This document shows, in pieces, positions 39,383 to 49,613 of a DNA stretch of 64,000 nucleotides. Below the pieces are notes generated by a model, which had not been told where the DNA came from, did not search any database, and was given only the letters and a program-made list of their open reading frames with translations. A program made the translations under genes and the position numbers. Position 1 is the first letter of the stretch, and each line of letters starts with the position of its first letter. Source of the stretch: Vitreoscilla sp. (GTDB taxonomy: Bacteria; Pseudomonadota; Gammaproteobacteria; Burkholderiales; Burkholderiaceae_C); contig JADMKA010000061.1 of assembly GCA_018780145.1 (NCBI GenBank), positions 1 to 64,000 of the forward strand, written 5' to 3'.

Positions 39383-40728
39383 CACGACAGTACTTCGGCA
39401 CCGACGGCATCCGCGGCACGGTGGGCGAGGAGCCCATCACCGCCGACTTCGCCTTACGTTTGGGGCATGCCGTGGGCCGGGTGCTGCAACAGGGCTTCCA
39501 GAAGCGCGGCAGCCTTCGCGCCCCGGCTGTCCTGATCGGCAAGGACACGCGGATCTCTGGCTACATGATGGAATCCGCTCTGGAGGCCGGTTTCGCCTCC
39601 GCCGGCGTCGATGTGCTGTTGACAGGGCCGTTGCCGACGCCCGGTGTGGCCTACCTCACCCGCGCGCTGCGGCTGGACCTGGGCGTGGTGATCAGCGCCT
39701 CGCACAATGCCTACCCCGACAACGGCATCAAGTTTTTCTCGGCCAAGGGCGAAAAGCTGCCGGATGCCTGGGAGCAATCGGTCGAGGCTGCGCTGGCCGA
39801 ACCGCCGCAGTGGGTGGATTCGGCCCGACTGGGCCGCGCTCGGCGCCTGGCCGACGCTCAGGGCCGCTATGTGGAGTTCTGCAAGTCCACCGTGAGCGGC
39901 GAGATGACGCTGAAAGGGCTGAAGCTGGTGGTCGACGCGGCCCACGGTGCGGCCTATCAGGTGGCGCCGGCGGTGTTCCACGAACTGGGTGCCAACGTCG
40001 TCAGCATCGGCTGCTCGCCCAACGGCACCAACATCAACGCCGGGTTTGGAGCCACTTCGCCGCAGGCGCTGGTGGCGGCCGTGAAGGAACACCAGGCCGA
40101 CTATGGGGTGGCGCTGGATGGCGACGCCGACCGGCTGCAACTCGTCGATGGGCAGGGCCGCCTCTACAACGGCGACGAACTGCTCTACCTGATGGCGATG
40201 GACCGGCTGGCGCAAGGCGAGGCGCTGCCGGGGGTCGTCGGCACGCTGATGACCAACATGGCGGTCGAGGTGGCCTTGGTCCAGCAGGGCATCGCGTTCG
40301 TGCGTGCGAAGGTCGGCGACCGCTATGTGCTGGAGGAACTGGGCCGCCGTGGCTGGTTGCTGGGTGGCGAGGGTTCCGGTCACCTGCTGGCGCTGGACAA
40401 GCACAGCACCGGTGACGGCATCGTCAGTGCGCTGCAGGTCCTGCAGGCCGTGCAGCGCAGCGGCCGGACCTTGGCCGAACTGCTGAGCGCGGTGACGCTG
40501 TTTCCCCAGACCCTGATCAACGTGCGGGTCGCCGAGGGCAGCGACTGGCAGCGCAACGCCGGCCTGGCGCGCGAGATCGACGCTGCCAGCAAGGCCTTGG
40601 GGCAGTCCGGCCGGGTGCTGATCCGGCCCTCGGGCACCGAGCCGGTATTGCGGGTGATGGTCGAGGCACGGGAATCGGCCGTCTCTGAAGCCTGGGCCAG
40701 GAGATTGGCCGAGGCGGCGGTTGCGTGA
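39379..40728 (+). CDS. glmM: Phosphoglucosamine mutase
   Basis: 449 residues (E. coli 445). Interconverts glucosamine 6- and 1-phosphate for UDP-GlcNAc. Active-site phosphoserine Ser108 in [16 protein letters not shown], magnesium loop DGDADRLQ, sugar loop GGEGSGH, and phosphate-binding [15 protein letters not shown] at the C terminus. Start ATG in an ATGA overlap with folP, preceded by GGAGCGAGG. Confidence 0.97.
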   Translation: MTRQYFGTDGIRGTVGEEPITADFALRLGHAVGRVLQQGFQKRGSLRAPAVLIGKDTRISGYMMESALEAGFASAGVDVLLTGPLPTPGVAYLTRALRLDLGVVISASHNAYPDNGIKFFSAKGEKLPDAWEQSVEAALAEPPQWVDSARLGRARRLADAQGRYVEFCKSTVSGEMTLKGLKLVVDAAHGAAYQVAPAVFHELGANVVSIGCSPNGTNINAGFGATSPQALVAAVKEHQADYGVALDGDADRLQLVDGQGRLYNGDELLYLMAMDRLAQGEALPGVVGTLMTNMAVEVALVQQGIAFVRAKVGDRYVLEELGRRGWLLGGEGSGHLLALDKHSTGDGIVSALQVLQAVQRSGRTLAELLSAVTLFPQTLINVRVAEGSDWQRNAGLAREIDAASKALGQSGRVLIRPSGTEPVLRVMVEARESAVSEAWARRLAEAAVA

Positions 40729-40754
40729 CGGTTTCATGACATTGGCTTGACGGC

Positions 40755-40815
40755 CTGTCATGTGTTCCTCCACTTGAGGTAGTGTCACGCTGCTGTCACA
40801 AAACCTTCCTAAAGT
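40755..40815 (+). promoter_or_regulatory. Pho box and -10 of the pst-pho operon
   Basis: Two direct repeats, GTGTCAC (40782-40788) and CTGTCAC (40793-40799), spaced 11 nt start to start, match the PhoB site (CTGTCAT, 4 nt, CTGTCAT). A further perfect half-site CTGTCAT lies upstream at 40755-40761. A -10-like TAAAGT (40810-40815) follows after 10 nt with no -35, as in PhoB-activated promoters. Confidence 0.82.
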
Positions 40816-40834
40816 CTCGGTGAGCTAACCGATG

Positions 40835-40848
40835 ACAGAAAGGTCTGT
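40835..40848 (+). promoter_or_regulatory. Small hairpin enclosing the pstS Shine-Dalgarno
   Basis: ACAGA-AAGG-TCTGT, a 5-bp stem whose loop is the AAGG Shine-Dalgarno, ending 3 nt before the pstS ATG. Presenting the site in the loop could aid or limit ribosome access. Confidence 0.35.
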
Positions 40849-40851
40849 GAC

Positions 40852-41889
40852 ATGTTGACTTCCCTGATTCGACCCATGTGGTTGGGTGCTGCGCTGACGT
40901 TCGCGGCAACAGCCTACGCGCAGGACGTGACCGGCGCTGGCGCCTCCTTCCCCGCACCGATCTACGCCAAGTGGGCCGACCTGTACAACAAGGCCAGCGG
41001 CGCGCGCATCAACTACCAATCGGTGGGTTCGGGTGCCGGCATCAAGCAGATCAAGTCCAAGACGGTCGACTTCGGCGCGTCGGACATGCCGTTGAAGGAC
41101 GAGGAATTGGCGGCCGACGGCATGATCCAGTTCCCCACCGTGATCGGCGGCGTGGTGCCGGTGATCAATGTGAAGGGTCTGGCGCCGGGCCAGCTGAAGC
41201 TGACTGGCCAGGTGCTGGGCGACATCTACCTGGGCAAGGTCACCAAGTGGAATGACGCCTCGATCGCCGCGCTGAACGCAGGCGTCGCCTTGCCGGATGC
41301 CGACATCGCGGTGGTCCGCCGTGCCGATGGCTCGGGCACCAGTTTCATCTTCACCAACTACCTGTCCAAGGTCAATGCCGAGTGGAAGGCCAAGGTCGGC
41401 GAGGGCACGGCGGTGAACTGGCCGGCCGGCGCCGGCGGCAAGGGCAACGAGGGCGTCGCCAGCTATGTCCAGCGTCTGCCGAACTCGATCGGCTATGTCG
41501 AATACGCCTACGCCAAGCAGAACAAGATGGCCCACGTGCTGATGAAGAACAAGGACGGTGTCTTCGTGGCGCCTGACGACGTCAACTTCAAGGCCGCTGC
41601 GGCCAATGCCGATTGGTCCAAGACCTTCTACCAGGTGCTGACGGAACAACCCGGCAAGGACTCCTGGCCGCTGACCGGCGCCACCTTCATTCTGATGCAC
41701 AAGGTGCAGGCCAAGCCCGACCAGGCATCCGCCTCGCTGAAGTTCTTCGACTGGGCTTACGCCAGCGGCGACAAGGCTGCAGCAGAACTCGAATACGTGC
41801 CGCTGCCGGATACGTTGAAGGCCCTGGTCCGTAAGCAGTGGGGTGCCGAGGTGAAGGACAGCGCGGGCAAGCCCATCGCGCTGAAGTAG
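40852..41889 (+). CDS. pstS: Phosphate ABC transporter, periplasmic phosphate-binding protein
   Basis: 345 residues. Signal peptide with cleavage near AYA-QD (residue 23). Phosphate-site motifs: [49 protein letters not shown], and [10 protein letters not shown]. Captures phosphate for PstCAB. First gene after the Pho box; a hairpin after its stop may reduce expression of the downstream genes, matching the usual excess of PstS. Confidence 0.97.
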   Translation: MLTSLIRPMWLGAALTFAATAYAQDVTGAGASFPAPIYAKWADLYNKASGARINYQSVGSGAGIKQIKSKTVDFGASDMPLKDEELAADGMIQFPTVIGGVVPVINVKGLAPGQLKLTGQVLGDIYLGKVTKWNDASIAALNAGVALPDADIAVVRRADGSGTSFIFTNYLSKVNAEWKAKVGEGTAVNWPAGAGGKGNEGVASYVQRLPNSIGYVEYAYAKQNKMAHVLMKNKDGVFVAPDDVNFKAAAANADWSKTFYQVLTEQPGKDSWPLTGATFILMHKVQAKPDQASASLKFFDWAYASGDKAAAELEYVPLPDTLKALVRKQWGAEVKDSAGKPIALK

Positions 41890-41896
41890 CCGGAAC

Positions 41897-41918
41897 GAGC
41901 CCCGCAAGGGGCTCTTCT
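41897..41918 (+). terminator. Hairpin between pstS and pstC, likely partial terminator
   Basis: GAGCCCC-GCAA-GGGGCTC (41897-41914) followed by TTCTCT. A 7-bp GC stem with a stable GCAA loop and short T-rich tail, 30 nt before pstC. Confidence 0.5.
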
Positions 41919-41947
41919 CTCCGAGCCCTGATCATGGAGCGCGCAAC

Positions 41948-42970
41948 GTGACCGCTACACTGCCGGCCAGCCCTCTACCGAGCGAGCTGTCCATGCCTAG
42001 AACATCCCCAGCCGGCCGCCCTGGCCCGCGCGAGGTCCGCGCCCCTTGGGCGGACCGTGCGTTCGCGATCGCGGCTCACGGCGCTGCCTGGTTGACCTTG
42101 TCGCTTCTGGTCGGCATCCTGCTGTCGCTTGTCGCCGGCGCGGCGCCGGCGATTCAGGAATACGGCCTGTCGTTCCTGTGGCGCAGCGATTGGGATCCAG
42201 TCCAGAACAGCTACGGCGGGCTGGTGATGATCTACGGCACGTTGATGACCTCGGCCATTGCGTTGATCATCGCGGTGCCGGTCAGCTTCGGCATTGCACT
42301 GTTCCTGACCGAGTTGTCTCCGAACTGGCTGAAGCGCCCGCTGGGCGTGGCCATCGAGCTGCTGGCCGCCGTGCCGTCCATCGTGTACGGCATGTGGGGG
42401 CTGCTGGTCTTTGGCCCCATCCTGGCCACCTATGTCCAGCAGCCGCTGCAGAGCCTGTTCAAGGGTGTCCCGATACTGGGTACGCTGTTCGCCGGGCCAC
42501 CGGTGGGCATCGGCCTGCTGTCGGCAGGGATCATCCTGGCCATCATGGTCATTCCCTTCATCGCCTCGGTGATGCGTGACGTCTTCGAGGTCACGCCGCC
42601 GATGCTGAAGGAGTCCGCCTACGGCCTGGGTTCCACCACCTGGGAGGTGATGTGGAACGTGGTGCTGCCCTACACCAAGACGGGTGTGGTCGGCGGCATC
42701 ATGCTGGGCCTGGGGCGTGCGCTGGGCGAAACAATGGCCGTGACCTTTGTGATCGGCAACATGAACCAGCTCAATTCCGTGTCGCTGTTCGAGGCGGCCA
42801 ACAGCATCACCTCTGCGCTGGCCAACGAGTTCGCCGAGGCCGGCGAGGGCCTGCACCAGGCCTCGTTGATCTACCTCGGCCTGGTGCTGTTCTTCATCAC
42901 CTTCGTGGTGCTGGCCTGCTCCAAGGTGTTGCTGGCCCAGCTCAAGAAGGGCGAGGGGACCAAGTCATGA
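41948..42970 (+). CDS. pstC: Phosphate ABC transporter permease PstC
   Basis: 340 residues with six transmembrane segments and the EAA-type loop [31 protein letters not shown] start with GGAG 9 nt upstream; an ATG 45 nt further in is an alternative that still precedes the first membrane helix. The stop overlaps pstA (ATGA). Confidence 0.93.
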   Translation: MTATLPASPLPSELSMPRTSPAGRPGPREVRAPWADRAFAIAAHGAAWLTLSLLVGILLSLVAGAAPAIQEYGLSFLWRSDWDPVQNSYGGLVMIYGTLMTSAIALIIAVPVSFGIALFLTELSPNWLKRPLGVAIELLAAVPSIVYGMWGLLVFGPILATYVQQPLQSLFKGVPILGTLFAGPPVGIGLLSAGIILAIMVIPFIASVMRDVFEVTPPMLKESAYGLGSTTWEVMWNVVLPYTKTGVVGGIMLGLGRALGETMAVTFVIGNMNQLNSVSLFEAANSITSALANEFAEAGEGLHQASLIYLGLVLFFITFVVLACSKVLLAQLKKGEGTKS

Positions 42971-43836
42971 GTTCGCTGACCACCCTGGATGCCGGCCGTC
43001 TCGCGATGCACCGGCATCGCAAGCGCGTCAACGCGCTGGCACTCACGCTGTCGCTGGGGGCCATGGCGTTCGGCCTGTTCTGGCTGGCCTGGATCCTGTT
43101 CGAGACGGTTCGGCTCGGTGTCGGCGGGCTGGCGTGGCAGGTCTTCACCGAGATGACACCGCCGCCGCAAGCCGAGACCGGTGGCCTGGCCAACGCCATC
43201 TTCGGCTCACTCGTGATGGTGTCGCTCGCGACGCTGCTCGGCACGCCGATCGGCATCATGGCCGGCATCCACCTGGCCGAGTATGGCAAGGGCACCTGGC
43301 TTGGGCGGACCACGCAATTCATCAACGACATCCTGCTGTCCGCTCCGTCCATCGTGATCGGCCTGTTCATCTACGCCGTGGTGGTGTCGCGATTCAAGTC
43401 CTTCTCTGCCTGGGCCGGCATCCTGGCATTGGCGCTGATCGTCATCCCGGTGGTGATACGCCAGACCGAGAACATGCTCAGCCTGGTGCCGAACGCGATG
43501 CGCGAGGCCGCCTATGCGCTGGGTACGCCGAAGTGGAAGGTGATTCTCGCCATCACGTTGAAGAGCGTGCGTGCCGGCGTCCTTACCGGCGTTCTGCTGG
43601 CGGTGGCCCGCATCTCGGGCGAAACCGCGCCGCTGCTCTTCACGGCCTTGTCGAACCAGTTCTGGACCTCGAACCTGGGTGAGCCCATGGCGAGCCTGCC
43701 GGTGACGATCTTCAAGTTCGCGATGAGCCCCTACGAGAACTGGCAGAAACTGGCCTGGGCCGGCGTCTTCCTGATCACGATGGGTGTGCTGGCGCTGAAC
43801 ATCCTGGCGCGCGTGCTCTTCCGAAACAAACACTGA
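42967..43836 (+). CDS. pstA: Phosphate ABC transporter permease PstA
   Basis: 289 residues with six membrane segments. EAA loop [29 protein letters not shown] and the conserved [19 protein letters not shown] within the ATGA overlap with pstC. Forms the pore with PstC. Confidence 0.95.
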   Translation: MSSLTTLDAGRLAMHRHRKRVNALALTLSLGAMAFGLFWLAWILFETVRLGVGGLAWQVFTEMTPPPQAETGGLANAIFGSLVMVSLATLLGTPIGIMAGIHLAEYGKGTWLGRTTQFINDILLSAPSIVIGLFIYAVVVSRFKSFSAWAGILALALIVIPVVIRQTENMLSLVPNAMREAAYALGTPKWKVILAITLKSVRAGVLTGVLLAVARISGETAPLLFTALSNQFWTSNLGEPMASLPVTIFKFAMSPYENWQKLAWAGVFLITMGVLALNILARVLFRNKH

Positions 43837-43850
43837 TTTCAAGGCCCCAC

Positions 43851-44636
43851 ATGGACGCCAAAGTCGACCTGCCCGTGACGGAAAAATCCAAGATCGCCGT
43901 GCGCGACCTGAACTTCTACTACGGGAGCTTCCACGCGCTCAAGCGCATCAACCTGGACATCCCGGAGAAGAAGGTCACCGCCTTCATCGGCCCGTCGGGC
44001 TGCGGCAAGTCCACCTTGCTGCGCACTTTCAACCGCATGTTCGAGCTCTACCCCGAGCAGCGCGCCGAGGGCCAGATCCTGGTCGACGGTGAGAACGTGC
44101 TCGACCGCGGGCTCGATGTCTCGCTGATTCGTGCCAAGGTCGGCATGGTCTTCCAGAAGCCCACGCCCTTTCCGATGTCGATCTACGACAACATCGCGTT
44201 CGGCGTGAAGCTCTTCGAGAACCTGCCCCGGGTCGAGATGGATGAGCGCGTCGAATGGGCGCTGAAGAAGTCGGCGCTGTGGAACGAGGTGAAGGACAAG
44301 CTGGGCCAGAGCGGATCGGGCCTGTCGGGCGGCCAGCAGCAGCGCCTGTGCATCGCACGCGGCATTGCCATCAAGCCCGAGGTGCTGCTGCTCGACGAGC
44401 CCTGCTCGGCGCTGGACCCGATCTCGACCGGCAAGATCGAGGAGCTGATCCACGAGTTGAAGAGTGACTACACGGTGCTGATCGTCACGCACAACATGCA
44501 GCAGGCGGCGCGCTGCTCGGACTTCACCGCCTATATGTACCTGGGCGATCTGATCGAGTTCGGGCCGACCTCGGACCTGTTCATGAAGCCCAAGAAGAAG
44601 GATACCGAGGACTACATCACCGGACGATTCGGTTGA
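43851..44636 (+). CDS. pstB: Phosphate ABC transporter ATP-binding protein PstB
   Basis: 261 residues. Walker [11 protein letters not shown] (46-55), phosphate-importer motif [18 protein letters not shown], signature [16 protein letters not shown], Walker [14 protein letters not shown] and H-loop VTHNMQQA. Starts 14 nt after pstA. Also takes part, with PhoU, in phosphate signalling to PhoR. Confidence 0.97.
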   Translation: MDAKVDLPVTEKSKIAVRDLNFYYGSFHALKRINLDIPEKKVTAFIGPSGCGKSTLLRTFNRMFELYPEQRAEGQILVDGENVLDRGLDVSLIRAKVGMVFQKPTPFPMSIYDNIAFGVKLFENLPRVEMDERVEWALKKSALWNEVKDKLGQSGSGLSGGQQQRLCIARGIAIKPEVLLLDEPCSALDPISTGKIEELIHELKSDYTVLIVTHNMQQAARCSDFTAYMYLGDLIEFGPTSDLFMKPKKKDTEDYITGRFG

Positions 44637-44695
44637 GGCAGGTCAAGCCTGCCATCCTCAAGGTATTCAACAAATCCTCTACGGGAGTGAACATA

Positions 44696-45412
44696 ATGGT
44701 TGACAAGCATCTTTCCACCCAGTTCGACGCCGAGTTGAGCGGCATCTCCACCCGCGTGCTCGAGATGGGCGGCCTGGTGGAGTCACAGGTGGTTCAGGCC
44801 ATTGCCTCCTTGACGCAGTTCAATGGCGATCTGGCCAGCACCGTGCTGAAGGTCGAGGAGCAGGTCAATGCGATGGAGATGGAGATCGACCGCGACCTTT
44901 CCAGCATCATCGCCCGTCGCCAGCCCACGGCCCGCGACCTGCGCCTGTTGATCGCGATCTCGAAGGCCATTGCCAACCTGGAACGTGTCGGTGACGAGGC
45001 TGCCCGCGTGGCCCGCACCGTGCAGCGACTGATGAACTCCGGCGTTTCCAGCCGGCTGCGTCTGCCGATGGCCGACCTTGCCTTCGAGGCCGACCTGGCC
45101 ACCGCGCAGCTGCGCAAGGCGCTGGATGCGTTTGCGCGGCTGGACGTCGAGCGTGCGCTGGAGGTGCTGAAGCAGGACGACCAGATCGACAAGGAGTTCG
45201 ATGGCCTGATGCGCAAGCTCATCACCTACATGATGGAAGACCCGCGCACCATTTCCGCCAGCATCGACCTCGTCTTCGTCGCCAAAGCCATCGAGCGTGT
45301 GGGCGACCACGCCAAGAACCTGGCCGAGCAGATCATCTACATCGTCAAGGGCCAGGACGTGCGGCACAACCCGGTCGAGACGGTCGAGTCGATCGCGCTC
45401 ACCCGCAACTGA
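44696..45412 (+). CDS. phoU: Phosphate signalling regulator PhoU
   Basis: 238 residues. Two three-helix bundles with the repeated E(R)VGDEAARVARTV and ERVGDHAKNLAEQI metal-binding motifs. Negative regulator of PhoR when phosphate is ample. ATG with GGGAG 8 nt upstream; an in-frame start 63 nt earlier lacks homology. Lies between pstB and phoB. Confidence 0.95.
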   Translation: MVDKHLSTQFDAELSGISTRVLEMGGLVESQVVQAIASLTQFNGDLASTVLKVEEQVNAMEMEIDRDLSSIIARRQPTARDLRLLIAISKAIANLERVGDEAARVARTVQRLMNSGVSSRLRLPMADLAFEADLATAQLRKALDAFARLDVERALEVLKQDDQIDKEFDGLMRKLITYMMEDPRTISASIDLVFVAKAIERVGDHAKNLAEQIIYIVKGQDVRHNPVETVESIALTRN

Positions 45413-45420
45413 ACACCACC

Positions 45421-46122
45421 ATGCCGACTGTGCTTGTCGTCGAAGACGAGGCGGCGATCGCCGAATTGATTGCCATCAACCTGCGCCACGCCGGCTTCGA
45501 GGTCACGCTGGCCGAGAACGCGGACCAGGCCACCGTGGCGGTCGACGCGGTGCTGCCCGATCTGGTGCTGCTGGACTGGATGCTGCCCGGCCAATCCGGC
45601 GTGGCACTGGCACGGCGCTGGCGCGCCGACGCGCGGACCAAGGAGCTGCCGATCATCATGCTGACCGCGCGTGCCGACGAGACCGACAAGGTCGCCGGGC
45701 TGGACGCTGGCGCCGATGACTACCTGACCAAGCCGTTCTCCACCCAAGAGCTGCTGGCCCGCATCCGCGCGGTGCTTCGGCGCCGCCTGCCCGAGGCCTT
45801 GGACTCGGCGGTGGAGGTGTCCGGACTGCGGCTCGACCCGTCGACCCGGCGCGTGACCCGCGGGGCCGTCGATCTCAAGCTCGGCCCGACCGAGTTCCGG
45901 CTGCTGCACTTCCTCATGACCCATCCGGAGCGTGTCCACAGCCGGGCTCAACTGCTCGATCGGGTCTGGGGTGACCATGTCTTCATCGAGGAGCGCACGG
46001 TGGACGTCCACGTCAAGCGCCTGCGTGAAGCTCTGCAGCCGGCCCAATGTGCCCACATGATCGAGACGGTTCGCGGCGCAGGGTATCGGCTCAGCCAGCA
46101 GGCGGTCGCCCAGACCGCCTAG
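45421..46122 (+). CDS. phoB: Phosphate regulon response regulator PhoB
   Basis: 233 residues. OmpR-class: receiver with VVEDE, phospho-acceptor Asp52 (LVLLDWMLPG) and Lys in TKPF; winged-helix domain (about 135-225) with LGPTEFRLLHFLMTHPERVHSR and RTVDVHVKRLREAL. Activates the pst promoter through the Pho box. Starts 8 nt after phoU. Confidence 0.96.
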   Translation: MPTVLVVEDEAAIAELIAINLRHAGFEVTLAENADQATVAVDAVLPDLVLLDWMLPGQSGVALARRWRADARTKELPIIMLTARADETDKVAGLDAGADDYLTKPFSTQELLARIRAVLRRRLPEALDSAVEVSGLRLDPSTRRVTRGAVDLKLGPTEFRLLHFLMTHPERVHSRAQLLDRVWGDHVFIEERTVDVHVKRLREALQPAQCAHMIETVRGAGYRLSQQAVAQTA

Positions 46123-46126
46123 CACC

Positions 46127-47461
46127 ATGCCCTGGTTGTGGTTGCGGCTGATGGTCGCCGCAGTCCTGGCGGCGGGCGGCGGCATGGCCGGCGACTGGCT
46201 GGGTGCGATGCTTGGCCTGGCACGGCCTGCGGCCCTGATGGGTGTGGTGGTCGGCGTGGCACTGGCCACCTGGGTCGACGCGCTGCGCGGCGAACGCCTG
46301 ATGCGCTGGCTCAGCGGAGCACAAGAGACCGATCCCCCTCGCCTGGTGGGCTTCTGGGGCGAGATGGCCACACGTGTCGAGCGGGCCTTGCGCCAGCGCG
46401 AGCGCCAGGTCGTCGCCGAACGCGAAAGGCTGGCGCAGTTCCTCTCGGCCATCGAGGCGTCACCGAATGGCGTGATGCTGCTCGACGCCAACGAACAGAT
46501 CGAGTGGTGCAGCGCGGTGGCGGCCGATCACCTGGGTCTCGATGCCCAACGCGACCTGCGGCAGCGCGTGACCAATCTCGTGCGCGCGCCGGCCTTCGTT
46601 GCTCTGCTGCAATCGCGCAGCGGTGACCAGACGGTGCAGATCCCGCGGCCCGGGGAACGGGGGTTGTTGTCCATCGTGGTCAGGCCCTATGGCGACGGCC
46701 AGCGGCTGGTGCTGACGCAGGACATCACCGAACGGGAACGGGCCGAGGCGATGCGGCGCGATTTCGTCGCCAACGTGTCGCACGAGATCCGCACGCCGCT
46801 CACGGTGGTGGCGGGTTTCGTGGAGACCATGACGAACCTGCCCTTGTCCGAGGTGGAGCGAAGGCGCGTGCTGACCCTGATGGGCCAACAGACCCGGCGG
46901 ATGCAATCCCTGGTCGGCGACCTGCTGACGCTGGCCCGCCTGGAAGGCAGCCCGCGCCCACCGGTCGACACCTGGCTGCCGCTGGCGCGGCTGGGGGCAT
47001 CGGTGGAACTGGACGCCCATGGCCTGTCCGCCGGCAAGCACCGCACCGGGTTCGACTGGGGGGTCGAGGTTCAACTCGCCGGCAGCGAGGCCGAGTTGCT
47101 GAGTGCCATCACCAACCTCGTCGGCAACGCGATCCGTTACACGCCCGAGGGCGGCGACGTGCAGGTGATCTGGCGCCAGCGCGCGGACGGGGCCGGCGAG
47201 ATCGAGGTGCGTGACACCGGCCCGGGCATTGCCGCCGAGCACCTGCCACGGCTCACCGAACGCTTTTACCGGGTCGACGGCAGCCGCTCACGTGACACCG
47301 GGGGCACGGGGCTCGGCCTGGCCATCGTCAAGCACGTGGCTCAGCGCCACGGGGGCGAACTGCGGATCGAGAGCACGGTCGGGCAAGGCTCGCGATTCAC
47401 GCTGGTGCTGCCAGCCAACCGCATCAGGCTGTCGCAACAGGCCCCGACCGTTGCCGCCTGA
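46127..47461 (+). CDS. phoR: Phosphate regulon sensor histidine kinase PhoR
   Basis: 444 residues. Two short N-terminal membrane helices (about 4-24 and 34-50), a PAS-like domain (about 102-200), HisKA with His219 in DFVANVSHEIRTPL, and an HATPase domain (NLVGNAIRYTPEGG, VRDTGPGIAAEHLPRLTERFYRVD, GGTGLGLAIVKHV). Starts 4 nt after phoB. Senses phosphate status via PstSCAB-PhoU. Convergent with the next gene, 9 nt apart. Confidence 0.95.
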   Translation: MPWLWLRLMVAAVLAAGGGMAGDWLGAMLGLARPAALMGVVVGVALATWVDALRGERLMRWLSGAQETDPPRLVGFWGEMATRVERALRQRERQVVAERERLAQFLSAIEASPNGVMLLDANEQIEWCSAVAADHLGLDAQRDLRQRVTNLVRAPAFVALLQSRSGDQTVQIPRPGERGLLSIVVRPYGDGQRLVLTQDITERERAEAMRRDFVANVSHEIRTPLTVVAGFVETMTNLPLSEVERRRVLTLMGQQTRRMQSLVGDLLTLARLEGSPRPPVDTWLPLARLGASVELDAHGLSAGKHRTGFDWGVEVQLAGSEAELLSAITNLVGNAIRYTPEGGDVQVIWRQRADGAGEIEVRDTGPGIAAEHLPRLTERFYRVDGSRSRDTGGTGLGLAIVKHVAQRHGGELRIESTVGQGSRFTLVLPANRIRLSQQAPTVAA

Positions 47462-47470
47462 TCGGGCTGA

Positions 47471-49156
47471 TCACGGCGGCGCACGCCGGTAGATCAGCAC
47501 CTGCTCGTTGCGTTCGGCAGGGCGGCGCAAGCGGGCCACGAAAGCCCAGCCTTCAGGGGCAGCAGGCGCCTGCGCCGAAGCCGCCGCACCCCGCAGCGGC
47601 ACCAGCAGATGCTGGCAGCTGGCGCCGGGCCGAGACGGCGAAACGGATGTCAGCACCCGGTGGCCGCCATAGACCTCCAGCGCAGCCACCTGGGAACGCG
47701 TCATGCCTGGCGCCAGCACGCAGGCGCCGTGCGGCACGTGCCGGTCGACCAGCGCCATCAGGGCACGCGGGCTGCGCGCGTAATCGAGCGCCGGCAGCAG
47801 CAAGGTCATGGTCAGCAGCCAGGCCAGGGCCACACCGCTGGCAGGCAGCACCAGGCTCTTCCACAGAGGGTGGCGGTTGCGGGAGGTGCGCCAACGCACC
47901 AACCACAGCCAGGCCACCGTGCCCAGGCCGGCGGCCAGCAAGGCCATCGCCGAAAAGCGCGGCGTGAAGCCTGGCGCGAGGCGCAGGATGTTGGCCATGG
48001 GCTTGGCCGGTACTCCGACATGCATCGACAGGTAGATCACCCAGACCGCCAGCGCCGACAGGCTGAAGAAGAAGACCGAGAACCAGTCGATCGCCGATCC
48101 CGCGCTGCGCTTCAGCGTCGGCAGGGCGAATGCAGCCAGCACCGCCAGGCCGGGCACGCCCAGCATCAAGGCACGGTCCGATCCCCCCATCAGGATGGTG
48201 CTGGCCACACTGACCAGCACGGTGACCAGCGGCACGGAGATGTGCCGCCGCAACCAGTGTTGGCGCCAGCGCCACAGCGTCCACAAGGCCATCGGCCACG
48301 CCGGCCAGGTGAACCAGAGGAAGAGGCGCGCCGTGCCACCGAGGCTGGCCCAACTGGCCGGCAGATTCACCCGCCACTGCCAGGCGCCGAGCCAGGCGGC
48401 CACGCCGACGGCCAGCAGCAGCGACGCGAGCAGCCAGGGCCACATCGCTCGGGCCTCCGGGTAGCGGGAGCGCAGGAACACCGGCAGGGCCAGCGCGCCC
48501 AGGGCCACCGCCATGCTGGGCGCGCCGCTGCAGGCCAGGGCGGGCAGGCTCAGCAGCAGGGCGGCGCGCACGGCCAGCGAGCGGTGGGGGGCTGCCGCCA
48601 TCGCCCACAGCAACAGGGCCACCTCGCTGAGTTGCATCAGCTCGGGTGTGGTTTCATGGCCGAGCTGCAGCAGGCCCAGGGTGGCGATCGTCGCCAGCAG
48701 TGCGCCGTCGGCCAGGGCGCGGGCGTAGTCCACCGGATCGGCCTCGCCGCCGAAGGCGAACGGCACCGGCTGGGCGGCGTCGGTGCGGGCCAGGTGCAGG
48801 GTGGCGTACCAGACCAGAGCCAGCGTGAGCGCCAGCAGGGCCGCGAAAGGCAGGCGCGCGGCCAGCGCCGGGTCCAGCCAGCTGCCCAGCAGCTTGACGA
48901 ACAACGCGCCCAGCCAGTGCGGCAGCAGCGCGGTCTCGGGCGGCAGGTCGCCGAGCGTGGGGGCCCACCAGGGCGTGCGGCCCTCGGCGATCCCCAGCAT
49001 GGTGGCGAATGCCGTCACATCGGCATTACGCCAGGCGTCCCGGCCGAACAGGCCGGGCAGCAGGTAGGCGGCGCAGAACAGCCACAGCGCCACCCGCGGC
49101 AGGCGCTGCGCCGCGCGCTGGGTGACCAGGGCGGGGGTGGGTTGGCTCGCGATCAC
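47471..49156 (-). CDS. Polytopic membrane protein, ArnT/PMT-like glycosyltransferase family 39 relative
   Basis: 561 residues, about 12 hydrophobic segments and a soluble C-terminal part (about 470-561). Start GTG at VIASQPTPALV; the frame extends further upstream but into the rpmE terminator. The first periplasmic loop begins LFGRDAWRNADVTAFATML, resembling the acidic loop of ArnT/PMT glycosyltransferases (GRDEAR-like) that act on lipid-linked sugars. The usual DE pair is only partly conserved (RDAWRNAD). Possibly modifies lipid A, glycans or proteins; substrate unknown. Gene order with rpmE and rho seems common in relatives. Confidence 0.7.
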   Translation of the reverse strand: MIASQPTPALVTQRAAQRLPRVALWLFCAAYLLPGLFGRDAWRNADVTAFATMLGIAEGRTPWWAPTLGDLPPETALLPHWLGALFVKLLGSWLDPALAARLPFAALLALTLALVWYATLHLARTDAAQPVPFAFGGEADPVDYARALADGALLATIATLGLLQLGHETTPELMQLSEVALLLWAMAAAPHRSLAVRAALLLSLPALACSGAPSMAVALGALALPVFLRSRYPEARAMWPWLLASLLLAVGVAAWLGAWQWRVNLPASWASLGGTARLFLWFTWPAWPMALWTLWRWRQHWLRRHISVPLVTVLVSVASTILMGGSDRALMLGVPGLAVLAAFALPTLKRSAGSAIDWFSVFFFSLSALAVWVIYLSMHVGVPAKPMANILRLAPGFTPRFSAMALLAAGLGTVAWLWLVRWRTSRNRHPLWKSLVLPASGVALAWLLTMTLLLPALDYARSPRALMALVDRHVPHGACVLAPGMTRSQVAALEVYGGHRVLTSVSPSRPGASCQHLLVPLRGAAASAQAPAAPEGWAFVARLRRPAERNEQVLIYRRAPP

Positions 49157-49190
49157 GATGGGGCGAGAAGTCGGAACGGGGCGTCCAGAA

Positions 49191-49217
49191 AGAAAAAAGG
49201 CAGCCAAGGCTGCCTTT
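49191..49217 (-). terminator. rpmE terminator
   Basis: AAAGGCAGCC / GGCTGCCTTT (49196-49217), on the minus strand followed by TTTTTTCTTTC. A classical strong factor-independent terminator 24 nt after the rpmE stop. Confidence 0.9.
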
Positions 49218-49241
49218 CCTGCACGGTACAGCGCAGCAAGA

Positions 49242-49502
49242 TTACTTCTTGATGCCGACGCGCGCGAACTTGTTGCGGAACTTCTCGACGCGACCGCCCA
49301 GGGAGTCGATGCTCTTCTGGGTGCCCGTGTAGAACGGGTGCGATTCGCTCGTGGTTTCCAGCTTGAACAGCGGCAGCTCGCGGCCGTCGTCCATCTTCAC
49401 GGTTTCCTTGGTCGGAGCGCAGGAGCGCGTCACGAACTTGAAGCCGTTGGAGAGATCCACGAAGCAGACGTCGCGGTAGCTGGGGTGAATGCCTTCTTTC
49501 AT
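49242..49502 (-). CDS. rpmE2: 50S ribosomal protein L31, type B
   Basis: 86 residues, type B length. Sequence [27 protein letters not shown] ... [25 protein letters not shown]. The zinc CxxC pairs of type A L31 are absent (only Cys13 and Cys28). In some bacteria the type B form replaces type A under zinc limitation; here it stands alone next to rho, as in many Burkholderiales where it appears constitutive. ATG with GGAAA upstream. Confidence 0.95.
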   Translation of the reverse strand: MKEGIHPSYRDVCFVDLSNGFKFVTRSCAPTKETVKMDDGRELPLFKLETTSESHPFYTGTQKSIDSLGGRVEKFRNKFARVGIKK

Positions 49503-49613
49503 CGCTGTTTCCTTTTCGCCAGAGTGCCGGCAGCCACGTCGCCCAATGCGCCGCACTTGCCTGTAGCGGTAAACCGCGCATTGTAGCGCAGGCCGCCCCG
49601 GGGCCCCAGAAGC

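Noticed and set aside
49157-49207. Earlier start for the glycosyltransferase-like protein
   Set aside because: Lies over the rpmE terminator, so it would place coding sequence across a terminator hairpin.
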